The notes beneath the pieces were generated by a model. The model was not told the origin of the DNA, ran no database searches, and saw only the letters and a program-made list of their open reading frames with translations. Below are positions 36,983-52,530 of a stretch of 64,000 nt of DNA, piece after piece. Both the position numbers and the translations under genes were made by a program. The stretch is from Brachynemurus nebulosus (Eukaryota > Arthropoda > Insecta > Neuroptera > Myrmeleontidae): NCBI GenBank assembly GCA_035578155.1, contig JAPWDM010000005.1, forward strand, positions 41,678,365 through 41,742,364, read 5' to 3'. Position 1 is the first letter of the stretch; each line of letters starts with the position of its first letter.

Positions 36983-37205
36983 TTTAGCGAATTTTCGGAT
37001 CGAAATTTTAGTTATAACATGTCATGGTGCGATTTGAGTCCGAGACAGTGTTAAAAATTTATTTTGAGGTCTCTAGAGCTCTCGAACAAAATATTGTATG
37101 TTTACGAAATTTGATAAAAATGTTGGAAGACCCAAACCCTTGTACAAGTTCGTTAGCCAGACATGTCCGATGCCCGGAACATGGTTTTTTGAGCAAAATC
37201 CATTG
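36983..37205 (-). repeat. Family A copy, inverted and lacking the (TA)n tract
   Basis: Reading on the minus strand: ACCATGTTCCGGGCATCGGA, GTCTGGCTAACGAAC, a shortened middle, GAGACCTCAAAATAAAT and the terminal AAATTCGCTA. Confidence 0.55.
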
Positions 37206-39194
37206 ACAATTAACTTCGTTAGAAGTTTTTCAATTTGTTTAGTCTGTCTACCTTGGACTATACGTAATATACTATAATATAGACTTGGACTATATTATAA
37301 TAAAATTGAAATTTTTTATACATCTAAAATATATGACCAGTTTCACTCTCCATATAAGTTCTCTCTCTGTAGCCCGCATACTACTATATAACGATCTTAC
37401 ACCCACTAACTGGGAAATATTTTTTGCTCTGGCAGACAGTTAGCCTCAGAATTTCGTTTTGGCGTTATACATTCCTTGTTGTACACACGTATCATTTATC
37501 GTATTTATGTTCTAAAATTTTAGATAACCTAACAAAAAAATTAACCTGTATGATTTATATAAACGTTTAGACTGTTCTGTTAATTAACAAATGAACAAGG
37601 GGAAAATGTGCTGGCACTATGTTTATGAACAAATAATACTATCAAAATTAACTCTAATTTCTTATCCCTTTCGTAATTTTGCGAGAGTGCCTACATTATG
37701 GAGGACTGTCATTATTCAACAGATATACCTACAGGATTTAATGGCTAAATTTTCATGACTGTTAAAATGACAACATAAAACCCTCTCGCTAGCTCTCCAT
37801 CTACTGTATTTGACGTGCTTGCTTTTGATTTTAATTTTAGTAAATGCGTTAAAATTTTGCAAGTTTCTGTTTTCTGCCACACGACATAAAAACTTAGCTT
37901 TATTGGTACTTACATTATTATATCTGTTAATTATATTCTCTCAATGTTAGCAGACAATTGTTTTACTAAATTATAACGCTTAGTGACATAAAATTGAAAT
38001 AAACTCTTTTAATATAAGCGAGACTTTATCTTTTAAATAATCAAAATGTTAAGTTTACATCGGAGTAGTAATATATTTTTTTCATAAATGGCCCCCATAA
38101 CAATAAAATAAAAGAAAATTAACTCAATTTAAAATTAGTACTTTTTTTTGTTTTTGGCTTTAATTTTAAGCTGCCATGCTTGAAGTATACAAATGATGAA
38201 ATAAAAATAAACATTGTGGCCTATCTGAAAATTAAAAGAAAAAATTAGATTGCATTATCTAGAATTAATTCCTTAAGGTATATCTACACTGTTATAACAC
38301 ACGTCAATTCCCAAATGTTTCAACCTATACTCAAAATGAGATCTTTTGTTCATATACATAGACATTTATGGCTCTGTATCCTATTCTATTTTTTTTTTTA
38401 ATAAAATGTCTATGGTTATAAGCTTTTATATTAAACATTTCTTCTACTTTCAGTTCTCCTCTTCATTCGATTTTCTTTCTTTGCTAAATCTCAAGGATTA
38501 CTTTGTTTTTTGATTAACAAAATATATATTTTTAATAGAGACATAAAATCTATTCAATATTAAACATTTCCGTTTAGTATCAAGTGGAGGAAGATGTTCC
38601 TGATAAAACAAAATTAAATTTTTTTATTTCTTGTCAAAAAATATTATCTTATATCTTTTAATTTTAATATAAAAATATAATTACTTTTCTGCTGCAAATA
38701 TAGATAATAGAATTTATACGCGCATTTAAATTTTTGTTGAAAAAAATTCATATTTTTGGAGGCAAAAAATGTTTATTTAGACACGGATAGTGATAACCAA
38801 TATTGTTAATGTTAATTTGAAATTATTGTAGAATCTAGTACATCGTCGTATATAAAACCATGTTTCGGCGCAAATGCAGGAAAAGTTTTCTAATAATTTT
38901 GGAAAATTTTTTTGAATGAAATATTGCAAGAAAAGAATTTTGTCATTGGTTCCACGGCCAACTAGATTCTATAATTAAATTAAGTTTTAGTAAGTGTACT
39001 AATAAGTAGTCAGTAAAGTAAAGTAATAAAGTAATTAACCAAAAAATGGCAATTCGAGAACCAGAGAAGCAGATCATCATCCTTACGAAAATTATGAACA
39101 AATTTATCTGGAGGTGGGTACAAATTTTGTTTGTGTTTCTTTGATTTCTATGGAAATGGTGGTATCCTCTGAAGTGTGCAGCTGTCAAATTTCA
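37206..39194. other. AT-rich stretch, no gene seen
   Basis: A short imperfect hairpin lies at 37240-37310 (GGACTATA words in both orientations). No coding sequence or complete repeat could be supported. Confidence 0.35.
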
Positions 39195-39787
39195 TTAACC
39201 CTAGAATCATACGTACTGGTCAAATTTTGGCCGCTGGACGACCAAACTTCTCTACCTGGTCTAGTACTAAAACTTGTCGTTGCTAATTGCTTGTCTGTTC
39301 TAAAACTTCTCGTATCTAATTTATTTGTTATGATAACACAGCAGACGTATCAATTTTGTTTATAGTTGCTGTCGTTTTGTTTATATTAAAATAGTGTGCG
39401 TCAATTTGACGACGATGTATGATTAACGTATGTTTTTTAAAGATTTTGTACTTTACATATAAAAGTTTTCCTAATTTTTCTAACATTTACTAAAGATATG
39501 GATGTTGTAATTAATTTATTCAGTGATAATGATCATGTGAAAGATGATTACAGCTGTTTGACTTATAGAGACGACATAATGCCGAATTTTTAATATACCC
39601 CTGTCGCAGCATCCTGCATAACATAGCGAGTTTCCGATTATAAAAATTAGTTTTTCTCGGTAACCAGTTTATACACAATGATGGTTTAAAAACATGCTTA
39701 CGGCATCGGACGTGTCTGACTAACGAATTTCCAACATTTTCATCAAATTTCGTAAAAATAGGACATTTCATTCGAAAGTTATCGTGC

Positions 39788-39861
<74 letters not shown>

Positions 39862-40189
39862 ATATCAGTGGCGTAGCGAACATAACTAGCGCCCGGGGCA
39901 CGACCCTTTATTGGCGCCCCTCCCCCTTCCACAAACACATATAGTTATATATATTACGATATTAGTACACATTTGGCGCCTCTTTACAAGTGGCGTCCGG
40001 GGTATGATAGACCCCCTTGCCCCACCCCCTCCTACCTACGCTACTGCATTTATTTTCTAATTTACAACGAAAGAAAGACCGTAAAACCATTACACTTACA
40101 AAGTTACAGTTGCACCTTCCTGGCCTTCTGCGACGCAAACATATCGATGATAATTAAAATTGACATAGTGTTTGAAAAATTACCAAAAT

Positions 40190-40260
40190 GGATCGGCTGG
40201 GACTCGAACCCGGATCTCTTGGTTACCAGCCAAGCGCCTTACCAACTAGGCCACCGATCA
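40190..40260 (-). tRNA. tRNA-Thr(GGT)-like unit 1, probably SINE-derived
   Basis: The minus strand folds as a tRNA: A box TGGCCTAGTTGG and B box GGTTCGAGTCC match the consensus. The anticodon stem is CTTGG/CCAAG with loop CTGGTAA, giving anticodon GGT (Thr). The acceptor stem pairs GATCGG with CCGATC, with a mismatch at the first pair. The T stem is one base short or mispaired. Three copies share flanks well outside the tRNA, so this is more likely part of a tRNA-derived repeat than a cellular tRNA gene. Confidence 0.5.
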
Positions 40261-40537
40261 CTTGTTCGAGTGCCACTCCAATTCAGTAATCAATCAAACA
40301 CAACCTCTCTCTAATGCGAGACGCAGTTTTATACTTTTAATTTCAAATGTTATCGAGTGCCTGTGAAACATTATTAGTGTATGGCGGATTTTTATCCGTA
40401 TTTAAACATACACCAATATTCATATGTTCACTCAATGTTCAGCTTTGGCTGATACTTGAACACTCGATGTACTTTGGCAAATGACCAATTCATTATGTTA
40501 ATTAAAATTGACATAGTGTTTGAAAAATTACCAAACT

Positions 40538-40608
40538 GGATCGGCTGGGACTCGAACCCGGATCTCTTGGTTACCAGCCAAGCGCCTTACCAACTAGGCC
40601 ACCGATCA
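40538..40608 (-). tRNA. tRNA-Thr(GGT)-like unit 2
   Basis: Same sequence as unit 1 through the whole tRNA part and through about 60 bp on its 5' side (to GCGAGACGC). It is the left member of a palindromic pair with unit 3. Confidence 0.5.
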
Positions 40609-40782
40609 CTTGTTCGAGTGCCACTCCAATTCAGTAATCAATCAAACACAACCTCTCTCTAATGCGAGACGCACTCACTCAGGCACTCGATAACATTTGA
40701 AATTAAAAGTATAAAACTGCGTCTCGCATTAGAGAGAGGTTGTGTTTGATTGATTATTGAATTGGAGTGGCACTCGAACAAG

Positions 40783-40853
40783 TGATCGGTGGCCTAGTTG
40801 GTAAGGCGCTTGGCTGGTAACCAAGAGATCCGGGTTCGAGTCCCAGCCGATCC
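40783..40853 (+). tRNA. tRNA-Thr(GGT)-like unit 3
   Basis: Plus-strand copy of the same tRNA-like sequence, mirror partner of unit 2 across a 46-bp spacer (40673-40718). Confidence 0.5.
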
Positions 40854-41508
40854 AGTTTGGTAATTTTTCAAACACTATGTCAATTTTTAATTAACATAAT
40901 GAATTGGCCATTTGCCAAAGTACATCGAGTGTTCAAGTATCAGCCAAAGCTGAACATTGAGTGAACATATGAATATTGGTGTATGTTTAAATACGGATAA
41001 AAATCCGCCATACACTAATAATGTTTCACAGGCGATGATTACATTTCGATAACATTTGAAATTAAAAGCATATCGATGATGTTTCCGATGTTTCGTTTTT
41101 TCTCGCTCTACACTGAGCAAAGATAGGTCCTATAACCTTTCTTAATCCCTTGTAGCCCTCAAATACGAAAGTATTAAATTTAACTTACTTGAAGATCGCT
41201 CACAACTTGCGATGAATAACTGCAATTGTGAGCAGAATTTGAATGAAAATGCACAAATTCTGAAATACGCTTTCATCACCATACTGCACAATAAATTCAA
41301 GTAGTTCTTCAGCGCACCTGAATTGAGCACACCATTCACTCCCTCTCGCTCATTTGCGAAGTGTGGGAATTCTGAACGGGATTGTTTGATATGAACTATT
41401 TTATTGTGCTATATTTTCATTGTTAAATTTAATAATTGGCGATTTTGCGCGCCCCCCTTGAAAGGCGCCCGGGGCACGTGCCCTACTTGCCCCACCCTAG
41501 ATACGCCA

Positions 41509-41681
<173 letters not shown>

Positions 41682-42329
41682 TGAATATTATTTTCGGTTT
41701 CTAGGGACCTCAAAATAAATTTTTGCCATAGTCCCGGACTCAAGTCGCGTCATGACAGTGGCTGTAATAGCTGAATTCCATTCTGGAAATTCTCCAAAAA
41801 TCTTGCCATAAATGCGATGCTCGGAACATGGTTTTTTGGGCATTTTTCGTGAAAAAAATTAAATTTTGCAAAAATTTCCCCGAATTCAAAAATTTTTGTA
41901 ACATCTTTTTACACCATTGAAAAAATCACATAAAAAAGGTTTTTGAACAATAATTATTCTGTCAACTAATTTCCGACAAAAACTAATTTTTGTAAACGGA
42001 AATTCGTTATGTTATGCAGGATGCTGCGACAAAGGTATTTTATATGCTACATATTACATTAAATCTATAATAATCACTGCTTGTACGGAACACTATTGGC
42101 GCAAGTACAACTTGCACTTGGCGGCTTTTTTTTTCGTAATTATGTACATGCCATAGATATATGAATAGTATTCATATATCAATGGTACATGCATAGGTCT
42201 TTGAGGAATATGTATATAGTATCTTACTACATACATATTGGTATGTACATACTAACTCTATAAGTCGTTATTTGACTTCAGTAACGAAATATAGTATATG
42301 GATAATCCATATCAAATATCTCCTTATTG

Positions 42330-42451
42330 AAAAACCATGTTCCTGACGTCAGACACGTCTGGCCGAAGAACTCATCCAAGATTTTTGGACTTCCAACGTT
42401 CTCACCAAATTTCGTAATCCTAGGACATTTCGTTCGTGAGTTATCGTGCGG

Positions 42452-42506
<55 letters not shown>

Positions 42507-42507
42507 C

Positions 42508-42581
<74 letters not shown>

Positions 42582-42703
42582 TTTAGTGAAGGTTATTTTC
42601 GGGTTCTAGGGACCTCAAAACAAATTTCTGCCATAGTCCCGGGCTCAGGTCGCGTTATAACAGCGGTTGTGATAGCGTGTATCCATTCTGGAAACTCGCT
42701 AAT
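42330..42703 (+). repeat. Family A copy, left end truncated
   Basis: Landmarks in order: AACCATGTTCCTGACGTC, ACACGTCTGGCC, ACATTTCGTTCGTGAGTTATC, (TA)n at 42456-42578, TTTTAGTGAAGGTTATTTTC, CTAGGGACCTCAAAACA and a terminal GGAAACTCGCTA. Confidence 0.65.
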
Positions 42704-43237
42704 ATTGAATCGAAAATCAAAGAATGCGTTTCAAGTGACTTAATAAAAGATTAATAAATTATTTTGCGAAAATTATTTTAATTTTTATTATTTTTTGAGA
42801 TCTTATTCGAAAAATTACTAACAAATTCTAGAAAATTTGCGAACGTGCCTAATGAGGAAATAACTATATATCTACGGGAATATTTTTGACCGAGAAATTT
42901 CACATTCTGTAAGGTCACACATGTCTACCGACTCATAATAGTTCATAAATTAATTATTTGAAAGACATGTCTTATGATACAATTGATCTATTTTTTAATT
43001 TTTATAGTGAAAATATGCTTTGATAAAATGATTAAAAAAATTAATATTTATTTATATTAAAAAATTTTTCCAAATTCAGTTTTTTTAAATATTTTGTTAG
43101 CTTTTGTAGTATTGTTATGTAAAAAAAATGTTTTTTGCAAAAATACTTTAAAATTCTCCGTAAAAAGTCCATTCGTTAAATTGATGACAATGTATGATTA
43201 ACGATTCTCGTAGACCAACGTATGATTCTAGGGTCAA

Positions 43238-44548
43238 AATTGATTCACATATTTCTGAACAGCGTACAAAAATGTGAATTTTTAAGTAAACTTTGAACTC
43301 CTCTCGTGTAAACATTTTGATTCATAGGTAAGGTAGGTCCAATCGTATTTTTTACCTCTAAAATACGTGGTAGTTTTGTGTCTGGGGTTTAACGTCCGTT
43401 TTCAGACGACCGTCTCTAACAGACGCCACATCATTATTTTGCTAACTTTTATTTCATTATGATATGGGTGGAGGACAAGAAATATGGTATGAAGGCTAGA
43501 ATTTGGTAGTTGTGCCTCTGCAGCCGTCTTCGTCGTTAAAAAAAGTATGTCCTTATTGTCAGTGTGATGAAACGACACCAGTGGAAAAACACTAACGACA
43601 CAATATTTAATCAAAGTAAAATTAGATTTAGTTTTACTTGATTAGAAAAATTTACTTGAAAGAGACAACGAAAAAAGTGATTTTTTACTCGTATTCCACG
43701 GATGTTCGCTTTTTTTTTTGGAAAGTTGTTAATCGAATCACACCAGTGTGCAACCGGCAACGTTTTGGTTCATGAATATTAACAACATTATCCAGAGACT
43801 AACATCAGCGAGAAAAACTCAACAAAAAATTACATTTCAATTTAATCGACGTCATTTTATGGATCGTACTCATTCCATCTCCCACTGATATTTTTCGATG
43901 TTGTCATTTTAATTATTCACCATTTTGAATGTGATAACCTGATAACATTGTTATCATATATGTATACTATATATACGTAAACTTAATTCAATGATGTCAG
44001 TAAAATCATGTTAAAATAACATGTAGTTTACTTTTTCAATGTTTTTCGAGATCAAAATAAAAATGTTTTTATTATCGATTGTTAACACATCCCCCTTTCA
44101 GTGGTGAGGTAAACTTTGTGTATGACCTGTGTCTACTAAAGCAAAATACATTTTGTTAAAAATACTTCAATGCCATGAATTATAGTCGTTATAAAGTAAA
44201 TGCATGTGGTTTCTATATAAATGAATAAAATATTAAGGGGAGAAATACTTTTAGACAAACGAAAATTCGAGCGTACATGAATTGTGGCCCAAAAACCATA
44301 AACGGATTTCAGATTTCGCAATGTGTTTTTAATGACCCCTCAATTGCCGAACAAAGAGGTACGAATATATTAATTTAAGAATCTATATTTAATACAGTAG
44401 ATATAAAAAAACCATTCAATAAGTGCCTTCGAAGAGTATTAAGCGTAAAGCTTAAAAAAAAACCTGTAACCTTAACCTAACTAATTTTTATATCAAAGTT
44501 GAAGTACCTACGTATATTGTTTAAACTAAACTAACCTCAGCACGTAAT
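43238..44548. other. AT-rich stretch, no gene seen
   Basis: The frame at 43402-43614 (-) and others are short, and no repeat landmarks are visible. Confidence 0.35.
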
Positions 44549-44672
44549 TTTAGCGAATTTCGAAAACTCGAAATTCAGCTATTACAGTAGGTCTCATGAC
44601 GCAATCTGAGTCCGGGACTATGGCAGAAATCTGTTTTGAGGTCCCTAGAATACGAAAATGATATTCACTAAA

Positions 44673-44752
<80 letters not shown>

Positions 44753-44905
44753 TCTCACGATAACTCTCGAACGAAACGTCTAACGCTTATGAAATTTTGT
44801 GTGCGGACTGGATTCTGAATTGGCTTGGCTAAGTTCGTTAGCCAGACACGTCGGATGCCCAGAAAGAGGTTTTCTGGCCATTTTTTATCATTCGATCTTA
44901 TCATA
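44549..44905 (-). repeat. Family A copy, inverted
   Basis: Starts TAGCGAATTTCG (inverse of the right end), then the inverse of CTAGGGACCTCAAAACA, (TA)n at 44676-44748, GATAACTCTCGAACGAAACG and GTTAGCCAGACACGTCGGA. The left end is lost or diverged beyond about 44905. Confidence 0.65.
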
Positions 44906-45739
44906 AGACAGTTCGATTTTTACATCGTTGAAAAGGAAAACAAAAACTATGAAGAAAATGTTCTTATAATTTTCTTTCTATGTTAAGTAGTTTTCGAGAA
45001 AATCGTAATTTTCACTATTGCCTTATTTTGCTCTCTTTGTCATTGTAATAAGTAATTTATATTTCTATCTCAGTTCTTTATGAAGTATAAAAATATTTCA
45101 CTTTTTTTATTAAAGAATTTTGTGAGAACAAGTGAAGTATATTCACATATATGTGTTATAACACACACATGTATAGAGTTTTGTTTCTCATTTATTGCAT
45201 TATAATTAGCATGGTTCTATCCCATGTTAAAAAATGTAAATTAAACAGATTTTCTAAGCTAATGTAATGAAGAATTTTTTTTTTTTATTGAATTTTTAAG
45301 TAAACAAGAAATTGAAGATTATGTTATGATATAATATTATTAAATATATGAAACAAAACAAAATATGTATAATGTACATATGTATGCACGGAAAAATATT
45401 TTGAATCGATTTTGAAAATTTTTTCACTAATAATTAATAATGTTAAAAAATTAAACCATTTCAAATGGATTTAAGGTATTTTATGTGAGGTCAAGGTTTT
45501 CGGGACCTAAAAAGGCCAGAAATTAATTAACCAATCGATTTTAAAAATTTTTTCACAGTTAGTAAGTTAAAGTATTTGAATTAATTAATTAAATGATGTC
45601 CGCAAGAAGCTTACGGACTGCCATAAGTTATATGAGATCCTTAGAACCCTTTTCTTACTGTTAGAGTACTAGACTTGTATGAGTTTCGCCAGGATTTACT
45701 GATCCCATAATTGTAAAAAATAAACTAAACGACCAATTT

Positions 45740-46385
45740 TAAAAAAATCTTCACTGTTACAGAGCTAAACTATTTTAGATAGATTTAGAATACATTATGT
45801 AAGGTCCGCCAGGGTCCACAGGACCCAAAAGTGTCAAAAATAAACTAACTGACCGATTTTGAAAATTTTTTCACTGTTACAGAGCTAAACTATTTTAGAT
45901 AAATATCGATTACGTTATGTAAAGTCCGCCTGGGTCCATAGGACCCAAAAGTGTCAAAAATAAACTGCCTGATCGATTTTGAAAATTTTTTCACTGTTAC
46001 AGAGCTAAACTGTTTTAGATAAATATAGATTCCGTTATGTAAGGTCTGCCAGGGTCCATAGGATCCAGAAGTGTCAAAAATAAACTAACTGACCGATTTT
46101 GAAAATTTTTTCACTGTTACAGAGCTAAACTATTTTAGATAAATATAAATTACGTTATGTAAGGTCCACCAAGGTCCATAGAACCCAAAAGTGTCAAAAA
46201 TAAACTAACTGACCGATTTTGAAAATTTTTTCACTGTTACAGAGCTAAACTATTTTAGATAGATTTAGAATACATTATGTAAGGTCCGCCAGGGTCCACA
46301 GGACCCAAAAGTGTCAAAAATAAACTAACTGACCGATTTTGAAAATTTTTTACTATTACCGAGGTAAACTATTTTTAGATAGGTA
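45740..46385 (-). repeat. Tandem repeat, exact 120-bp period (5+ units)
   Basis: CACTGTTACAGAGCTAAAC recurs at exactly 120-bp intervals (about 45752, 45872, 45992, 46112, 46232), then diverges at 46352. Each unit also contains AAGGTCCGCCAGGGTCCA and AACTAACTGACCGATTTTG. Single units of the same type appear unexpanded at 8050-8500 and 53600-53800, so the expansion is local to this copy. Confidence 0.85.
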
Positions 46386-46460
46386 CAGGTTGTGTTATCT
46401 GAGATCCACAACTGTCCTGCGGATGCAAATGCGGCGTAGAATGCTACACAACGGGTTTTG

Positions 46461-46650
<190 letters not shown>

Positions 46651-46993
46651 CGTAAAGTCCGCCTAGAATATACGGTCGAGCTGATTTTTTAATGAGGTCC
46701 ACCGGGATCTTGCAGATCCGAAAACGCCAGTAATAAGCTATCGAACCGATGCTAAAAAATTTCTCACTGCTAGAGAACTAAATTATTTTAGATGGATACA
46801 ACTATGCTGCATAAAATTCGTTCGGGTTCTTGGGTCCCCAAAAATACCAAAACTAATTACCCAGCCGATTTTAAAAATTCTTCTACTCTTAGAAAGCTAA
46901 ACTATTTTAAATAGGTACAGGTCTTAGATGAGATCCGCCAGTGCCCAAGATTTGGAAATTCGCTATGTTATGCAGATGCTGCGACAGGGGTAT

Positions 46994-47314
46994 TTATATC
47001 ATATACTATGTAGCATCCGTTACTCAACAAATAATTCAAATCGCGCGTCATAACTAACGTACTTACCTACGATGTTGGTCTAGACACAACATCCGTACAA
47101 GACTACACATATATATATTGTAGACATAACATCCGAACAAAACACACTGATTTTGTTATTCACTTAACTACCCCATATGTTCATTATTAACAACACCACA
47201 CGCACACATGTACACATATTTAAGTTTCAAAAATTCTTAACAACCCTACAGATAATAAACAAATATGGAATACCATAAAGTAACGCTCAAATCTATTAAT
47301 ATAACCCTACAGAT

Positions 47315-47373
<59 letters not shown>

Positions 47374-49473
47374 TTGTTTTATCTGTTTTGTTTAAAATAA
47401 AATTATATTAAAAATATACAAGTAGTGTTTTGTTAATTAATTAATTGTCGTCATCATCAGCAATCCCAACACTACATACTATTTATAGTCCGCAATTCAT
47501 TGTTTTTAAAAGAGGAATCTTCTTGGTTTCGTCGGCAATTCAAGTATCAAATTATTAAAATCAAGTAATTGGTCCGCAATTAGAGGCCGCTGGAGAATAC
47601 AGGCAATTTCGAGAATTCTCATAGCAAAGAAAAAATTGATCTATAGTCCTAAAATAAAACCTCAAATCTAAAACCTTAAAAATATAGATTAATTTTTTCC
47701 TTTCAACAAATTCCCATAATTCCCTATATTTTCATTTGCCTTAAGGTATTTCTCCCCTTAATATTGTTACAATGATGTATCAAGATACATAATATAATAA
47801 ATTTAAAATCACAATAGAATTAAATTTTAATCGGACAATAATTTTTCAAAAATTATTGAAATAAATTATTTCAATATGCAGTAAAAAAGTTCATAGATGC
47901 AAGTACAGTTGTCACAATGGTAATTCCAACAACTGTCATTATCTCATTACTATCATTAATATCACAGAACGGCAAACTTCTAAGATATCCGCCGAAGTTG
48001 AATTTACGATAACGCTGCACATTTTACCCACTAGAAATTCCTTATTGTCTTATTTAGTATACCGGTTTACTAACTAGCCTATTATAAGGTACCTTATCAT
48101 AGACTAAATCGAACTCAACGGTACGCATGTTTAACAAGTAGTATACATTTCAATACAGCTCCAGACTACCGGTTAATTTTATGGTAGGTACTTAAATTTG
48201 TTCACGTACTAATCAGCACTTATCGGATTTATTTTATTTGTCACCATACAAATTTTGACAGTAATCACCGTAATCACTGTGCATTTGTTTTAATTAGATA
48301 TTTAGTGTATCTAAACCTTAAGACGTGTCGTGTAAATAGAAAAAAACATACTTACTTGTTATTATTACACTAAAGAAAAATATTTTGTTTATTATATTTA
48401 AAAAAGTCCGGAATATAGGACCGGAAGTGAAAATTGGTACATAAACATGTACTACGGCTTATTCGAATACTAAGTATATTGTGCGCACGCTATAACTGTA
48501 CAATATAGAATATATTTGCGTGTTGAAACAAAGCTAATATGTAGCAAAAAAATTTTCTTAATTCCTTAAGTTAATACTTTTTTTCCAGTGTGAGAAAGTG
48601 GGAATGAAAATTTTTTTCAGATATTACATCGAATGGGAGGCCATTGATAAGGGCCCTTAGAATGACATTGAGTGTTTTTGTACAATTTTTCATTTTTACT
48701 CCCCGTTTGCTAGACGCTGAGCTTCAAAGTGAGGTATATAGATAATTTTTGCCAGTCATGTGAAGAAAAATCTCTCCTGGAGATAAAATTTTACAAGAAG
48801 GTAGGAAACATTTCAAGTAAGTTGTGCATTTCTTGTATGTAAATTCCGTTGTAAACGTAGGAAATATTTGTAAAATGAATGATTCTGATTTGATATTAGA
48901 AAACATCCTTTAAGAAAAATGAATAAAATTATCGTTTCACACTATCGCATATATTTCGATGTTGCGTATGGTTAATAATATACACTAACATTGGTGTTTG
49001 TTTAAAAGCCTATATTCAGCACTCCTAAAGGAAACCTATTTGTTTGAAAGTGATATAAAGAACGAAATTATAATGTAATTGACTCATGGTAGTATCATTA
49101 GTAACACATGTGCCAGTAATATTGTGGAATATCTATTTTTATGACAAACCATAAAAAATATAGTTAAATATTTTCCTCCTTTCTATACTTTATTCTAAAA
49201 GTTAGTCCCAACTATTGATGAACTTACAACACGCTTATACAAGATGCATTTAACGAATTTTTTTTAATAATTTTGATGGTCACTCTTTCTGTTAGTAAAT
49301 TGAAGCTGCGAATGTTTTAACAGTCAAATTACTTCACCCACATCTGTACCAACATTAATAACGATTTAACCAGTAAAACGTATAAATAACACAAATTATT
49401 GTTATTTTACATAAATATTCCCTGATAAATAATCCACAACTAAAATTTAAAATTGATAAATAATTGACCAATA
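46994..49473. other. AT-rich stretch with one (TA)n tract, no gene seen
   Basis: (TA)n occupies 47317-47372. Elsewhere only short frames without motifs are present. GACACAACATCCGTAC and GACATAACATCCGAAC near 47084 and 47124 form a short direct repeat. Confidence 0.4.
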
Positions 49474-50866
<1,393 letters not shown>

Positions 50867-51530
50867 TATATTTTTTTTTTAATTTTACCGCAATATAGCA
50901 GATAAAAACATAAATATGACTAAGCATAGTATGTATAGTACGTATACACTAATATATTTCTGATTTATCTGACATAAATGCATTTATTTTCACCAGATAA
51001 TAATAGAAAATGTCATAATAGTGCCGCAATAATTGTCATTATATTTAATATGACATGTTCTAACACCTCAACGATAATATAAAACTAATATTATACATTT
51101 TAAATGTCATGAATCAATAGAGTTTAGTCTCCTATCTCGTTGCTAACAAAAATCCACCAACACGTCTATAAATTTATCGACAATATATTATTATTATAAT
51201 TACATATGCAGGATTGAACCTATGGACTCAAACATCATATACAATGTAATAATATATGCTATTTTATAATGTTAGCTTTTTAAACACCTGCTGTGCAGTT
51301 ACAATGAACTAAATATTACACTTAATTCGATAATTTTTTTAAAAAAAAATTTAATTTTATTTTTATTGTAACCAAATGATATTGCAACTCACATAAAAAC
51401 GAACCTGTATTTGTTAAAATTATTATATATTATGGTATGTATAAAGTATACTCTCAAACAAAATAACTTACCAGATTCAAGAAAAGGTAAAAGTGAATAT
51501 TTTTGATTGGTGTTTATAAAATCATTGTCT
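50867..51530. other. AT-rich stretch, no gene seen
   Basis: No repeat landmarks or credible frames. Confidence 0.35.
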
Positions 51531-52530
51531 TAATACGGTACTTGACTGTATCTAAATTTGTAAATAATCCTATTGATTATCATTACATATGTCCAATTTT
51601 AATTTTAAAACATAAAAAATATTTAGAAATTTTATTTTGAAAATCGCCATTTTTCAGCAAATATTCAAATTAGTGAAAACACGCCATTTCTTGAATATAA
51701 CGTAACATTTTGTAGCTAGATATGTCGATTTTGATAATTTTCATCGGTGAGGTGAAATTGTGTTTTCTTTTGAATATTTCTATTAGCCTATATACTGTGT
51801 GAGTTTTTTGAGAGTTGCCATTTTTATTACAGCCAAACCGTTTGTTTAATCGAAAAATTGTTCAAATAAGAGTTGTAGGTATCGACGGGGGCAACCGATT
51901 ATTATAGTTAGGAGCTTTATAGCTCTTATACAAACTTATAGATTTTTAAATGGGACTGTATATTAATTTTTCGATAAAACTGATCTAATGCATTAACTAA
52001 CAACATATATGAGCAAAAAAATTTTTTTACCCAAGTTTAATTTTTTAATTTTTCTTTAATTTATCAGTTAGGCGGTTAAAAATATGCATATGTACTTGAG
52101 GCTACTTCAACCGATAGTGTGCTGGTTGGTTACATTTCCATTACATCCAAGAAAAGGACCTTTTCCAGTACCATTTCTATCATACAAATTTGGTTGTAAT
52201 AAAAATGGCAGCTCTCAAAAAGCTCACATGGTATATAGTAATAATAATCGGCCAGAATTCTAATAAATACTTGCTTTTACTTTGACATTTTATGAATATA
52301 ATCAAGTTTTGAGGTTATAAATATTGACATTGACGTTTAATTGCTTCAAACTGTGACGTCACTATAGTGATATGTTTTTCCCGCCTTTTCCTTATTTAAA
52401 ATTGTAAGGTTATTTTTTTTTTTTTGATGATTTTTTACAGAATCTGTCGAAAATAAAAAATCCCTTAACTGATATGGAAAAACAATGCTTTTAGAATATT
52501 TTTGTAACTTCAGTCAAGTACCCTATTTTG
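51531..52530 (+). mobile_element. Family B TIR element, copy 1 (~1.0 kb)
   Basis: The ends ATACGGTACTTGACTGTA and CAGTCAAGTACCCTATTTTG are imperfect inverted repeats. Internal landmarks shared with copy 2 include AAAATCGCCATTTTTCAGC, GTAGCTAGATATGTCGATTT, AACTGTGACGTCACTATAG and TCCCTTAACTGATATGG. No coding capacity is seen. Confidence 0.6.

Larger units (their letters stand above)
40372..41035. repeat. Palindrome with ~300-bp arms around the tRNA-like units
   Basis: Arms 40372-40672 and 40719-41035 are near-perfect inverse copies, including the tRNA-like unit and a block with TGGCGGATTTTTATCCG and CATTCATTATGTTAATT-type sequence. The spacer includes the inverse of 40328-40362. The RNA or single strand would form a very long hairpin. 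Confidence 0.7.

Noticed and set aside
40190..40853. A cluster of three genuine cellular tRNA-Thr genes
   Set aside because: All three share long flanks outside the tRNA, lie in a palindrome inside a hAT-like element and show a first-pair mismatch and T-stem irregularity; a tRNA-derived repeat is more likely.
49238..49275. A duplicated segment shared with 58500-58560 (CATTTAACGAATT words)
   Set aside because: The similarity is short and within AT-rich DNA, so it is not distinguishable from chance by eye.
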